DNA from: Candidatus Gastranaerophilales bacterium
GTDB taxonomy: Bacteria; Cyanobacteriota; Vampirovibrionia; Gastranaerophilales; Gastranaerophilaceae
DNA: 64,000 nt
Assembly (NCBI GenBank): GCA_944322855.1
Contig: CALUQG010000008.1
Span: forward strand, 1 to 64,000
Reading direction: 5' to 3'
Below the pieces are notes generated by a model. It was not told the DNA's origin and did no database searches. It saw only the letters and a list, made by a program, of their open reading frames with translations. Below are positions 9,201-17,650 of the stretch, piece after piece. Made by a program: the position numbers and the translations under genes. The first letter of the stretch is position 1. Every line of letters begins with the position of its first letter.

Positions 9201-10113
9201 ACGGGGACATGCCGTTTGAAATTAGTTCTTCTACTGTATTTAATGCTTCTTCTATCATTTCAAGCCGTCTCGTGAAAGATTTTTGCTCCGGAGCTATCGG
9301 TGCGGTTTTTATGTCATCTGCAATAAACACTTTTTCTGCTTGAAAAACAGATTCGATATTTTCTATTGTTTTTATGTCTGTATTCAAAAATCCGAGTCTT
9401 GATGAACCATATTGGTCATATCCTATAAATATTTGTTCGAGTTGAGGTTTTAAGTATGTAATAAAGTCCAGTTCTGAAGGAGTGGTTTCATCCGCATCAT
9501 CAACCAAAAGATATTTGATATTTGTGAAACAGTTTTCATTTTTATACAAATAAGAAAAAAGGCTGACCTGTCTCAAATAGTCAAATGCTCTGTATTCAAG
9601 AGTCTTTTTTTTGAATAAATCGATAGCACATTTGGCATCTTTATCAAAGACTTCACCCAGTATTTTTGAGCGGTTGTCTATCATTGAATCCGTCAAGTTA
9701 TTGTTTACAATAAGTGAGTAACGCCGAAAAAGCTGGTGAATTAAATTTATTTTCGAATTGTAATCTTTGAAGCCGACTTCTTTTATTGCCTGCCTGAAAA
9801 AAAATTGTGAAACCTCAAGCCCGGTTAAATATGGAGAAACCACAGTAGTTCCAGAGTTTATAAGATTTTCCAAATAAGGCCAGTAATTTTTTATTGTGTT
9901 GTAGCATAGTCCGTAAAAAGAGTGAATTTGCTGGTCTTCAAAGTGATTTATTTTTACTCTTTTTTTTACTTCATTTATAAAAAAGTCTTTCTTGAAAGAA
10001 TTCTGTACGAGCACAAGAATTTCATCAGCCCTGATGCCGTTTTCTATCAGTTCAATATATTTTTTTATTAACAAATCAGTTCTATCTGAAATTGCAGAAC
10101 CTTTAATAAGCAT
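6277..10113 (-). CDS. Tandem SF1 helicase: degenerate N-half fused to active UvrD/AddA-like half
   Basis: A ~1,278-aa protein with two UvrD-like motor halves. The C-half has Walker A VPGAGKTT (~640), IEDEAQDSS (motif II, ~830), STIHGLALKIL (motif Ib) and LRLMYVAFTRAKKKLFIT (motif VI). The N-half keeps the framework (ILVLVQNS, IHSFYGLCYNTI ~65, LLVDDADET ~200, IFIGYDQYGSS) but its P-loop position reads IKGSAISDRTD, without GKT, so it is probably inactive, as in RecC or AddB. A nuclease with Fe-S cysteines is encoded just downstream with overlap. The unit therefore resembles an AddAB/RecBC machine re-divided between two polypeptides. The ATG at 10113 (GGGG six bases upstream) is preferred to the one at 10143. 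Confidence 0.85.
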   Translation of the reverse strand: MLIKGSAISDRTDLLIKKYIELIENGIRADEILVLVQNSFKKDFFINEVKKRVKINHFEDQQIHSFYGLCYNTIKNYWPYLENLINSGTTVVSPYLTGLEVSQFFFRQAIKEVGFKDYNSKINLIHQLFRRYSLIVNNNLTDSMIDNRSKILGEVFDKDAKCAIDLFKKKTLEYRAFDYLRQVSLFSYLYKNENCFTNIKYLLVDDADETTPSELDFITYLKPQLEQIFIGYDQYGSSRLGFLNTDIKTIENIESVFQAEKVFIADDIKTAPIAPEQKSFTRRLEMIEEALNTVEELISNGMSPSDISIITPEIDSILKFAIQEKFEPKEISYQYLSGSEKLCYNKTVKNVLSILKISIGEEVDVYDIRAILHGLMNIPLKYCMQIVENYKTDKCLNFCNLKNDIYNSKLKNLIQTITDIKASQMLLSEKIFNIYTKIVLDNNELIKDTGKLNFFMKQIRDFETVFEEQKQNISFQKLILSQIENSIISENPYTSPEIKDDAVIISTAQKIIDFSIKTKYQIWIDTSSTKWIRDDFGTLYNAWVFQKSWNKDSFTYEDNIELSKIKTEKMLRKLSLLARNRIFAYSSLFDTQGIENFGGIDELLLSNATKDKLSDKYDFKFTPRDDQRPVLEYKNGNMSISAVPGAGKTTILLALLIKLLKRNIKSENIFVLTYMESAARNFKERIKKACPNIEKLPNISTIHGLALKILKENSNFVRIGLDENFEVCDDTARQKIMREILLKLQYNQDDYEKYQSAVSSLKLSDIRKIPYTKDSEISKFLKFFNTYNLYLKSKNIIDYDDMLVLSVKLLENNKDIAEYYQELCHYIIEDEAQDSSYIQQKLLNILSQKHKNLIRCGDINQAITTTFTNADMEGFRNFIKGSKNVTMNHSQRCTKDIYTLANNLIEYSNKQPEYKNAFFDIKMQGVKGKNPEIKNAVNFEIFDNYKEERNFLLSEIRKIFTSEPDSTIAILVRNNYNVAEYSEFLKNYGFVVLTRGDILNQQPIFSLILALQCFCTHPWQNETVIECAKIMAEQKLLDLDTKDIDFLKNLKTPFITINQDDIESQALCKLLWDLNYWLENSSLNLEEFTIKAGLYYYSSEIEKSNVYLTALLFKNYESQYQNRDVLIDKLQEASQKPAGSRYRFFTTDEKETTTAQGAVQIMTYHKSKGDEFDYVFLPELTDKILPLKTEDIKIKSKERFLEAIKALNSKYKYRNENEQKIIQIEENLRLMYVAFTRAKKKLFITSAQKYKKFAKITTTKPSILFDILSLQHGEKNAK

Positions 10114-10238
10114 AATTTTCCCCTGTATATTTAATTTTAACATTACAAAAATTTTTGTGCACGGTAGTGTAACATATTTCCCATGTTTTTTTTCGTGTTG
10201 TAAAATATAAAAAAGATTAGGGTTAGGGAGATTTTTTA

Positions 10239-11489
10239 ATGGAATTAGATGTTATAAAAAAAGTTGATAATCAAGTTGCTGAAGCTATTGAAAAAGAACT
10301 TGAAAGACAGAGAAACACAATAGAATTGATTGCAAGTGAAAATTTTACTTCTCCTGCAGTAATGGCCGCCTGCGGTTCTGTGTTAACAAATAAGTATGCT
10401 GAAGGCAAGCCCCATAAAAGATTTTATAACGGATGTGAAAATGTTGATGTTATAGAAGAACTTGCTCAAAAAAGAGCCTGTGAGCTTTTTCATATGGATC
10501 ATGCAAATGTTCAGCCTCATAGCGGTGCGCAGGCAAATATGGCAGTTTTTATGTATGCATTGAACATAGGCGATACTGTTCTCGGTATGGATTTGTCAAA
10601 CGGTGGACACCTGTCTCATGGTTCACCTGTTAATTTTTCCGGTATAAATTACAATATTGTAAGCTATGGAGTAGATGAAAACGGCTCTATTGACTATGAT
10701 GAAGTAGAAAAACTGGCAAAAGAGCATAAACCGAAACTCATAATTGCCGGTGCAAGTAACTATTCAAAAATCATTGATTTTAAAAGATTTAGAGAAATTG
10801 CCGATATGGTAGGTGCTTATTTGATGGCAGATATAGCTCATATTGCTGCACTTGTTGCAGGAGGAGTTCATCCGTCTCCTGCCGGCTATGCGCATTTTGT
10901 TACCACAACAACTCATAAAACGCTGAGAGGCCCGAGAGGCGGTATTATTATGTGTGATGAAGAGCATGCAGCTGGTATTGATAAAGCTGTTTTTCCGGGC
11001 ATGCAAGGCGGCCCTTTGGAACATATTATTGCAGGAAAAGCAATTGCTTTAAAAGAAGCTCTTGAGCCTTCTTTTAAAGAATATGCCGCACAGATTGTCA
11101 GAAATGCAAAAGCTCTTGCTAACGGATTAATTGATGAAGGGATGGATATAGTTGGTGGATGTACTGAAAACCATCTTATGACTTTGGATTTGAGAAAGTT
11201 TAACAAGACAGGAAAAGATATTGCAAATGTACTTGAAAAAGTTGGAATTACCGCAAATAAAAATACAGTTCCGAATGATCCGCAAAGTCCGTTTGTTACA
11301 AGCGGAGTGAGACTTGGTGCTGCTGCTGTAACAACAAGAGGCTTCAAAGAAGACGATATGGTTGAAGTTGCAAAAATTATTGCTGGTGCGGTAATTGCTT
11401 CTGATAATGAAATTGCACTTCAAAACTTGAAAGAACGTTCTTTAAAATTGTGTAAGAAATATCCGTTGTATGAAGGGATGCATGTATAA
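10239..11489 (+). CDS. glyA: Serine hydroxymethyltransferase
   Basis: A 416-aa PLP enzyme that converts serine and tetrahydrofolate to glycine and 5,10-methylene-THF in the cytoplasm. The PLP lysine is in [15 protein letters not shown] (K227). The family signatures [26 protein letters not shown] and [10 protein letters not shown] are intact and the length is normal. A GGGAG ribosome site precedes the ATG by about eight bases. Its stop codon overlaps the next start (TAATG), so it is translated with the WecA-like gene. Confidence 0.97.
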   Translation: MELDVIKKVDNQVAEAIEKELERQRNTIELIASENFTSPAVMAACGSVLTNKYAEGKPHKRFYNGCENVDVIEELAQKRACELFHMDHANVQPHSGAQANMAVFMYALNIGDTVLGMDLSNGGHLSHGSPVNFSGINYNIVSYGVDENGSIDYDEVEKLAKEHKPKLIIAGASNYSKIIDFKRFREIADMVGAYLMADIAHIAALVAGGVHPSPAGYAHFVTTTTHKTLRGPRGGIIMCDEEHAAGIDKAVFPGMQGGPLEHIIAGKAIALKEALEPSFKEYAAQIVRNAKALANGLIDEGMDIVGGCTENHLMTLDLRKFNKTGKDIANVLEKVGITANKNTVPNDPQSPFVTSGVRLGAAAVTTRGFKEDDMVEVAKIIAGAVIASDNEIALQNLKERSLKLCKKYPLYEGMHV

Positions 11490-12532
11490 TGATATCTTTA
11501 AAACTGTCTGATGCACATATTCTTGGCGCTATAATGTCATATTTGCTTGGCTTTTTTATTATGCCATTTGTAATATATTTTGCCAAGAAAAATAATCTGG
11601 TTGATAAACCAAATGAAAGAAAAATACATCACGGCCCTATAGCAAGACTCGGCGGAATTGCCATCTGGGCAAGTGTTATGCTTACATTCCTGTTACTGGT
11701 TGTATTAAGCTATTATCCTTACGGAAAACTTCTTTCAGGGATTTTGTTGGGCAGTTCTCTTATGTTTCTGCTGGGGTTGATAGATGATATTTATACACTT
11801 AATGCAAAGTTTAAACTGATGATACAGCTTGCGATTGCTTCTATTGTCTATTTCCTCGGTATTAATGTAGATTGTATCTATAATCCTTTTGGGGCTCCAA
11901 TTCATCTAGGTATTGTTGTATCATATATTGTTACTGTTTTGTGGATTGTTGGAATAAGCAATGCATTGAACTTTATTGACGGTGTGGATGGTCTTGCTGG
12001 TTCTATTGTTACAATAAGTGCTGTTACACTCGGTCTTACGGCTGTTGCAATGACACCAACTAATGCTATAAGCGCATTAATTGCTTTTATTCTGGCCGGG
12101 TCAATGCTTGCATTTTTGACTTATAATTTTCATCCTGCAAAAATCTTTATGGGGGATTCAGGTTCTTTGTTTGCCGGATTTTTGCTCGCAACATTGTCTA
12201 TTACAGGTGTTATGAAGTCAGCTGCTTTGACGATGTTTGTCCCGTTTTTTATATTGTCGGTTCCAATAATTGATATTACGTTTTCATCTTTGAGACGAAT
12301 AGCCAAAGGGGTATCACCTTTTACTCCGGATGCAGAACATCTTCATCACAAACTTCTTCATAGAGGTCTGTCTCAAAACCAGACAGTTCTTGTATTAACA
12401 TCGATTGCAACTGCCTCAGGTGCAATTGCCAGCTTTATAGTCGGTGCATCTCTCAAGTTCTTTATGTATGCGGTTCTTGTGTCTGTAATAATGCTTGTTT
12501 TAAGTTTTCTTGCAAGTAAGAACAAAGAATAG
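11489..12532 (+). CDS. Polyprenyl-phosphate HexNAc-1-phosphate transferase (WecA/TagO family)
   Basis: A 347-aa, ~10-helix membrane enzyme of the MraY/WecA superfamily. It transfers a sugar-1-phosphate (probably GlcNAc-1-P) to undecaprenyl phosphate at the inner leaflet, the first step of O-antigen, enterobacterial common antigen or teichoic-type polymers. Motifs: PNERKIHHGPIARLGGIAI, LLGLIDDIY, NFIDGVDGLAGS, FMGDSGSLF and HLHHKLLHRGLSQNQ; the HxHHxLxxRGL loop fits WecA/TagO rather than MraY. Coupled to glyA by a one-base overlap and followed by two hairpins. Confidence 0.9.
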   Translation: MISLKLSDAHILGAIMSYLLGFFIMPFVIYFAKKNNLVDKPNERKIHHGPIARLGGIAIWASVMLTFLLLVVLSYYPYGKLLSGILLGSSLMFLLGLIDDIYTLNAKFKLMIQLAIASIVYFLGINVDCIYNPFGAPIHLGIVVSYIVTVLWIVGISNALNFIDGVDGLAGSIVTISAVTLGLTAVAMTPTNAISALIAFILAGSMLAFLTYNFHPAKIFMGDSGSLFAGFLLATLSITGVMKSAALTMFVPFFILSVPIIDITFSSLRRIAKGVSPFTPDAEHLHHKLLHRGLSQNQTVLVLTSIATASGAIASFIVGASLKFFMYAVLVSVIMLVLSFLASKNKE

Positions 12533-12565
12533 AAAATGTGTAAAATTTTATGAAAAAACTGCTTT

Positions 12566-12590
12566 ATTGCTTTAAGTTAAGGCAATTTTT
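12566..12590 (+). terminator. Candidate terminator downstream of the WecA-like gene
   Basis: Stem ATTGCTTT / AAGGCAAT (one G-U), loop AAGTT, then a T run of four to five bases. Confidence 0.5.
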
Positions 12591-12643
12591 CCAGGAAAAG
12601 AGACTTTATATATATGAAAGCTCTCTCTTCTTATTTGAATTTT

Positions 12644-12667
12644 AGACCCGATAAGGGTCTTTTTTTT
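12644..12667 (+). terminator. Rho-independent terminator, second in tandem
   Basis: Stem AGACCC / GGGTCT with loop GATAA followed by seven T. It ends at the stop codon of the convergent hisI/E-like gene. Confidence 0.7.
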
Positions 12668-13811
12668 AATCAAGCATACTCGACAATTTGTTTAAAACAT
12701 CTTTCGGAGTAATATTGTGCGCAGCCATAAAGGTTAAAAGCAGATAAGTAAGCTGAGCTGCTTCAGTTTCAAGGCTGCTGTTTTTTTCGTAATTAATTAA
12801 GTCAAAAGCCTTTTCCATCAATTTCTTTTTTAGTACAAATTCATCTTCGAAAAGTTTTGTGGTTAGGGCTTTGTCGGGAAGAAGCCGTTTTTTATTAAGT
12901 ATATCATTATATAAAGAATTTATTTCAATATCTTTTTCTGAAAAACAAGAATATTTTCCATGTCTGCATGCATTTCCGGTTTGCCTTACAAAAAACAGGA
13001 GAGCATCTTTGTCGCAATTGTATCTGGCCTTTACAAGGCCTTGGACATTTCCTGATGTTTCTCCTTTGACCCAGATTTTTTTTCGTGAACGGCTAAAATA
13101 TGTTCCCTTTTGTGTATTTAGTGCCTGTTTTAGAGAGTCAAGGTTTGAATAAGCCAGCATTAATACCTGTTTTGTTTCATAATCCTGAACTATTGTTGGC
13201 AGATAACCGTATCTTTTTTCAAAATCCAGGCATTGGCAAAATGCTTCTGTCATTTTTTCTTTATTTTCATAATATTCGCAATCAATAATCACTGAGATAT
13301 TTTCTTTTTCAAAACGGGAAATATCTGGAATATCAAATTTGGATTCAATTGCAATATTTTTAGCTGTATATGTCCTAATTTCTTCCAGGCTGGTATTTTC
13401 TTTATTGGCTAATTTAACGAAAAAAAGATTTGTATAATTGTTGTATCTTTTCAGATTTGTTTCCATGTCTGTTTCAATATAAACAGCTGCTTTATTTTTA
13501 GGTAATAAAGCAAGAATATTGTCCTGTGTCCCAGCTTTCAAAACTATTTTTTGTGCGCCGTATGAAATGATTTTCTTTGCCTCTTCCAATGTTGGATTGC
13601 TGTTTACAAGCACATTACAGTCTGCGAATTTACAAATTTGTTTCAATACCTCCTCTGATTTTGGCGAATTGTCTGTTTTTACAAAAATTTCACCAAATAA
13701 TCTCAGATATCTTACAAATTCAGAAATATTTGTATTTTGTATAGTTTCTGAGTTGTTTGAATCAATACGAACCAAATCACCATTTTTTAAATTTATGGTT
13801 GATATAATCAT
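12666..13811 (-). CDS. HisA-like/HisI/HisE-like fusion protein (divergent)
   Basis: A 381-aa protein in three parts. Residues ~1-190 look like a degenerate HisA/HisF TIM barrel (MIISTINLKNGDLVRI). Residues ~200-300 are a phosphoribosyl-AMP cyclohydrolase (HisI) domain (FSRSRKKIWVKGETSGN... CRHGKYSCF). The last ~85 residues resemble phosphoribosyl-ATP pyrophosphatase (HisE). Three HisI cysteines are kept, but the usual DCDxD reads NCDKD. In HisE, the usual GEExxE reads MEKAFD and the second acidic motif (NEASD in E. coli) reads TEAAQ, so metal ligands appear altered. No other his gene is in the window. Last gene of the udk-like/nadD/yqeK unit. Histidine biosynthesis is the default guess; activity is uncertain. 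Confidence 0.75.
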   Translation of the reverse strand: MIISTINLKNGDLVRIDSNNSETIQNTNISEFVRYLRLFGEIFVKTDNSPKSEEVLKQICKFADCNVLVNSNPTLEEAKKIISYGAQKIVLKAGTQDNILALLPKNKAAVYIETDMETNLKRYNNYTNLFFVKLANKENTSLEEIRTYTAKNIAIESKFDIPDISRFEKENISVIIDCEYYENKEKMTEAFCQCLDFEKRYGYLPTIVQDYETKQVLMLAYSNLDSLKQALNTQKGTYFSRSRKKIWVKGETSGNVQGLVKARYNCDKDALLFFVRQTGNACRHGKYSCFSEKDIEINSLYNDILNKKRLLPDKALTTKLFEDEFVLKKKLMEKAFDLINYEKNSSLETEAAQLTYLLLTFMAAHNITPKDVLNKLSSMLD

Positions 13812-13834
13812 TAATTATTTACTCCGCTATTTAA

Positions 13835-14425
13835 TTAAAGGATGCTTTTTAGTAATTCATTGTATACATCAATAGTTATATGACATATCGCCAGCCTTCT
13901 GTCAACAAGACTTTTTATAGTTGCTTCGAAACATTTGAACAGTGCTTTATCAAGTCCGTTTTCTTCTTTTAATAATTCAAGACATTGATTTCTGAATTCA
14001 GGTTCTCTTGTTCTTGCTTCTATTTTGTCTGCAAGAAATATGATTTTTTCAAACTTGGTCATACCGCAGCGCCCGAGAGTGTGCCATCTGATAGCATCTA
14101 AGATTTCACTGTCAGAAATACCAAATTTTTCTTTTGCAAGATAAGCACTCACCGGAGCATGGAGGGTTTTGTAATTTAATAATTCGCATTCTTGAACTTC
14201 AGGTATATGTTCATGAATAATCTCCAGAAGCTTTTCATTTGAGAAACATTTAGCCGCATCATGCAATAGACCCGTTAATCTGGCTTTTTCAATATCCATA
14301 TTAAGCATTGCAGCCAGTTCTGCAGCAGCTTCCATAACTCCTATGGAGTGGATATATCTTTCTTCATAAAGATTTTCTTTCAGCCAGTTTTTTATTTCGT
14401 CTATTTTATTTTCTGTATAAGCCAT
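13835..14425 (-). CDS. yqeK: HD-domain nucleotide hydrolase YqeK
   Basis: A ~196-aa HD-superfamily protein of the YqeK family, whose characterised members hydrolyse diadenosine tetraphosphate symmetrically to ADP. Seen: RYIHSIGVMEAA (first His, H26), LLHDAAKC (HD, 55-56), LHAPVSAYLA and IRWHTLG for metal binding. It follows nadD as in many bacteria, overlapping it by 20 bp. The usual third partner rsfS is absent and the HisA/I/E-like gene follows instead. The start is uncertain: ATG 14425 is used; in-frame TTG codons lie further upstream. Confidence 0.88.
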   Translation of the reverse strand: MAYTENKIDEIKNWLKENLYEERYIHSIGVMEAAAELAAMLNMDIEKARLTGLLHDAAKCFSNEKLLEIIHEHIPEVQECELLNYKTLHAPVSAYLAKEKFGISDSEILDAIRWHTLGRCGMTKFEKIIFLADKIEARTREPEFRNQCLELLKEENGLDKALFKCFEATIKSLVDRRLAICHITIDVYNELLKSIL

Positions 14426-15008
14426 ATTTATCAATGTATTTTGCAACTCCGTCAGGTACAAGTGCTTTTATTGGCACACTGTTATGTATATTTTTTCTTA
14501 TTTGTGTTGATGAAATGTCAACAAACGGCATTTTCATCATTCTATAATTATATCCTTTTTGGCAGAGTTTTTGCAAATATGTTTCATCTGCTTTGAGTGA
14601 TTGTTCGTCTTCTCTTACAAAAAGAACAAAGTCGACCATTTTTTTTAATTTTTCGGTTTCGTACCAGCTTTCAATATTTTTGAAAGCATCAGTTCCGATA
14701 ATAAAATTAATCATCCCATCAACTGGATATTTTTCGTATATTTCTTCAACGGTGGGTACTGTATAGGAAATATCATCTCTCTGGTATTCTATGTCGCTGA
14801 CTTCAATGTAATCAATATCTTTTGCTGCGATTTCAGCCATATTCAGTCTATGAACAGCCGATTCTTCATCAATATTTTTGTGAGGCGGTCTGGCTGCAGG
14901 GATAAGTATGATTTTATCGAAATCAAAATGCTTTTTTGCATATTCACATATTTGCAGGTGTGCATTATGAATAGGGTTAAATGTACCTTGAAACAGACAG
15001 ATTTTCAT
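14406..15008 (-). CDS. nadD: Nicotinate-nucleotide adenylyltransferase
   Basis: A 200-aa nucleotidyltransferase that makes nicotinate adenine dinucleotide from NaMN and ATP in NAD synthesis. The N-terminal GTFNPIHNAHL is the [ST]xGxxxPxHxxH-type signature. IIGTDAFKNIESW and the late SSTQIRKNI (ISSTxIR motif) are present, and length is typical. GGAG eight bases upstream supports the ATG. Lies 11 bp after the kinase gene and overlaps yqeK. Confidence 0.95.
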   Translation of the reverse strand: MKICLFQGTFNPIHNAHLQICEYAKKHFDFDKIILIPAARPPHKNIDEESAVHRLNMAEIAAKDIDYIEVSDIEYQRDDISYTVPTVEEIYEKYPVDGMINFIIGTDAFKNIESWYETEKLKKMVDFVLFVREDEQSLKADETYLQKLCQKGYNYRMMKMPFVDISSTQIRKNIHNSVPIKALVPDGVAKYIDKYGLYRK

Positions 15009-15019
15009 AATGAAAACTC

Positions 15020-15907
15020 CTAGCCCGGAAGAACTATGTTATTTTTTCTGTGAAGTTCATGAATTTCTTCAACCAGACAAAGAATTTTATTGATAAATTT
15101 TTTGTAAGCTGCTCTGTCAGCTTCTCCGGAAAGTATTATGTCAGCTTTTGCAGCAGTCGGATGAATATGAATTTTTGCTTTTGATGAAGCATTTTCATAA
15201 ACTTCATCAGCAGAATCTCCTAATCCTCTTGCCTGTGCTCTTTCATAGAATCTGGCTTTTTGAACAGAATGAGACACATCAACATAGATTTTGAAGTCAA
15301 ATGCATCAACAATTTTTTCAGTTAATGTAAACAAACCTTCTGAGATAATAATTTTTGAAGGTAGCGCTTTTGTTACATTATCTTTTCTTATGGCAGTTCC
15401 TGACATATCATATTTGGGCAGATATACAGTATCTCCAAACAATAATTGTTTGATATGTTTTTTCATAAGTTCAAGTTCAAGAGCTTCAGGAACATCTAAA
15501 TCATAATGTTTTGCAAATTCAGCAAAACTGCCTGCTTTTTTTACCATTTCAGATCTGTCATAATAGTAGTCATCTGTATTTAATCTTGTGATAACATTTT
15601 CAAAACAGTATTCAGCAGCAAATGCCTGAATTGTGTTTATTATATCAAATGCGATAGTTGATTTTCCGCTTGCAGTTTCTCCAGCAATACCTATTGCACA
15701 GGCTCTTGTAATATGTCCGGAAAGAAATAAAGCCATTTTTCGTATTGCATTGTTGCTTACTTTTTTAAAGATTGACTCAGCTGAATTAATTTCATCAAAG
15801 AAAATTTTATTAAGACGTTTTTCAACAAATTGGAGAAGGACAGGATTCCCTGTTTTGTGGGGTGTTGTTTGTTTTGTAACGAATTCCTGTGTTATGATAT
15901 TTTGCAC
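15020..15907 (-). CDS. Uridine kinase-like P-loop kinase
   Basis: A 295-aa phosphoribulokinase/uridine-kinase family protein. The P-loop is GETASGKST, NTDDYYYDRSEM carries the catalytic acidic pair, and SEGLFTL and ARFYERAQARG match the lid and base regions of Udk-type kinases. It has an N-terminal extension of about 75 residues before the P-loop that ordinary Udk lacks, so the substrate (uridine/cytidine or another small alcohol) is not certain. The GTG start at 15907 is preceded by AGGA. First gene of a compact unit with nadD, yqeK and the HisA/I/E-like gene. Confidence 0.8.
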   Translation of the reverse strand: MQNIITQEFVTKQTTPHKTGNPVLLQFVEKRLNKIFFDEINSAESIFKKVSNNAIRKMALFLSGHITRACAIGIAGETASGKSTIAFDIINTIQAFAAEYCFENVITRLNTDDYYYDRSEMVKKAGSFAEFAKHYDLDVPEALELELMKKHIKQLLFGDTVYLPKYDMSGTAIRKDNVTKALPSKIIISEGLFTLTEKIVDAFDFKIYVDVSHSVQKARFYERAQARGLGDSADEVYENASSKAKIHIHPTAAKADIILSGEADRAAYKKFINKILCLVEEIHELHRKNNIVLPG

Positions 15908-15972
15908 TTTTGAATTCCTATTATCTTTTTTGAGTAAAATAAAAACCGAACAAAATTATTTTTGCCGGTTTC

Positions 15973-16329
15973 TTATATTTTTTTTACAATGTTATTTTTA
16001 TCATCAACCATTACAACAGAGGGCTTAAAGCTTGCTTTTTCTTCAAGAGTCATCATTGCATAAGAAACAATAATAACTTTGTCTCCAACAGCCACTTTTC
16101 TGGCGGCGGCACCATTGAGACAAATATCTCTATTGCCTCGTTTACCCTTGATTACATAGGTTTGAAAACGTTCACCATTGTTTACATCCAGGATGTCGAC
16201 TTTCATACCTTCCAGCAAATTGGCAGCTTCCATCAATTCTTCATCAATAGTGATAGAACCGACGTATTCCAAATTTGCATCTGTAACTGTTGCTCTATGG
16301 ATTTTGGAGTATAAAAATTCTATCTGCAT
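15973..16329 (-). CDS. panD: Aspartate 1-decarboxylase precursor
   Basis: A 118-aa pyruvoyl enzyme making beta-alanine for pantothenate/CoA. The self-cleavage site YVG-SITID (G24/S25) is present, together with [26 protein letters not shown] and [10 protein letters not shown]. Length is standard. GAGG sits five bases before the ATG. Monocistronic; no panB or panC nearby. Confidence 0.97.
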   Translation of the reverse strand: MQIEFLYSKIHRATVTDANLEYVGSITIDEELMEAANLLEGMKVDILDVNNGERFQTYVIKGKRGNRDICLNGAAARKVAVGDKVIIVSYAMMTLEEKASFKPSVVMVDDKNNIVKKI

Positions 16330-16345
16330 ATTTACCTCAAGAGAT

Positions 16346-16354
16346 ATTCTACCA
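16346..16354 (-). promoter_or_regulatory. Candidate extended -10 of panD
   Basis: On the minus strand TGGTAGAAT forms an extended -10 (TGnTATAAT type) about 20 bp before the panD ATG. No clear -35 element is visible at the right distance. Confidence 0.35.
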
Positions 16355-16511
16355 GAAAAAGATAAAGGTGGTGTAAAATTTTTATAAAGATGTTAAAATT
16401 GTAAAATATTCTTATATTCAACTGACGTTATCAATTTATATTTTTTCATTTTTTATTTCAGGCGTTTATGTGCATTTTAATTTTTCTCTATTAGATTAGA
16501 ATTTTATTATG

Positions 16512-16520
16512 TGCTATTAT
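16512..16520 (+). promoter_or_regulatory. Candidate extended -10 of the DMT transporter gene
   Basis: TGCTATTAT, 31 bp before the ATG at 16552. The same TGCTATTAT string is found before the SLOG gene. The -35 region is weak. Confidence 0.35.
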
Positions 16521-16551
16521 TATGTTATATTTAGTGGATAATGCTTAGATT

Positions 16552-17457
16552 ATGGATAAAGACAATCAGTTTATCGGGCATATTTTAGCTCTTTTTACTT
16601 CGTTCATCTGGGGCACAACTTTTATTTCAACTAAAATTTTGTTAAAACAGTTTCATCCGGTTGAAATATTGTTTTTGAGATTCCTTCTTGCAATAGTTGT
16701 TCTTTGGCTTATATGTCCTAAAGAAAAACTTAAAACAACCAAAAAACAAGAGATTATATTTGCATTTGCAGGCTTGAGCGGTATTTGTCTTTATTACTTA
16801 CTTGAAAATACAGCATTGATTTACACATTAGCAGCTAATGTCGGAGTTATTGGCTGTATTTCTCCATTATTTACTGCCGTTATAGTTTCGATATTTTATA
16901 AAGACAGAGAAAAAATTAGCCCGAATTTTTTTGTAGGATTTGTTTTATCAATTGTCGGTATTTCTTTTATAATGTTCAACGGTATGAGTATCCATCTAAA
17001 TCCGATAGGTGATGCTTTGGCAATTATTGCTGCATTAACGTGGTCTGTTTATTCTATATTAATCAAAAAACTTACAAATTATGGATTTTCTATAATTTAT
17101 ATAACCAAAAAGACTTTTTTATATGGAATTTTATTTATGATACCATTTTTAATCTTTTCTGATTGCCATATCGGTATAACAAGGTTTTTATCTCCTGTTA
17201 ATGCAGCTAACTTACTCTTTTTGGGGTGCTGCGCATCTGCAATATGTTTTGCGTCATGGTCAAAAGCAATAAAGATATTGGGAGCAATAAAATCAAGTGC
17301 ATACATTTATTTAATTCCTTTTATAACAATAGTTGCTGCAACTTTGATTTTAAAAGAACCTGTTTCAGTTTTCTTGATAGCAGGAACAGTTTTAACTTTG
17401 AGTGGATTGATTATTTCTGAAACTGATAAAAAATCCGGCACTCTTAATATAAAATAA
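16552..17457 (+). CDS. EamA/DMT-superfamily transporter
   Basis: A 301-aa inner-membrane protein with ten predicted helices in two EamA repeats: SFIWGTTFISTKILL opens the first and LTWSVYSILIKKL the second. The family exports metabolites such as amino acids, but the substrate cannot be told from sequence. Monocistronic, with 193 bp of AT-rich sequence before the nitroreductase gene. Confidence 0.9.
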   Translation: MDKDNQFIGHILALFTSFIWGTTFISTKILLKQFHPVEILFLRFLLAIVVLWLICPKEKLKTTKKQEIIFAFAGLSGICLYYLLENTALIYTLAANVGVIGCISPLFTAVIVSIFYKDREKISPNFFVGFVLSIVGISFIMFNGMSIHLNPIGDALAIIAALTWSVYSILIKKLTNYGFSIIYITKKTFLYGILFMIPFLIFSDCHIGITRFLSPVNAANLLFLGCCASAICFASWSKAIKILGAIKSSAYIYLIPFITIVAATLILKEPVSVFLIAGTVLTLSGLIISETDKKSGTLNIK

Positions 17458-17650
17458 AAAATTTAAGGCTAATTGTTCTATGAAATTTTTCAAATAACAA
17501 CGCAAAATACTTTATAGCGTGCAGCATTTGTAAGTAGAATCCTTTTGTGCCGGAATTTAATCATTTCATGCTAACATATAAAAGTAGGAGTGATAAAATT
17601 TTGTCATAGAAGAATTCTTTATTCTAAAGAATTTATGAGGAAATTGTAAA

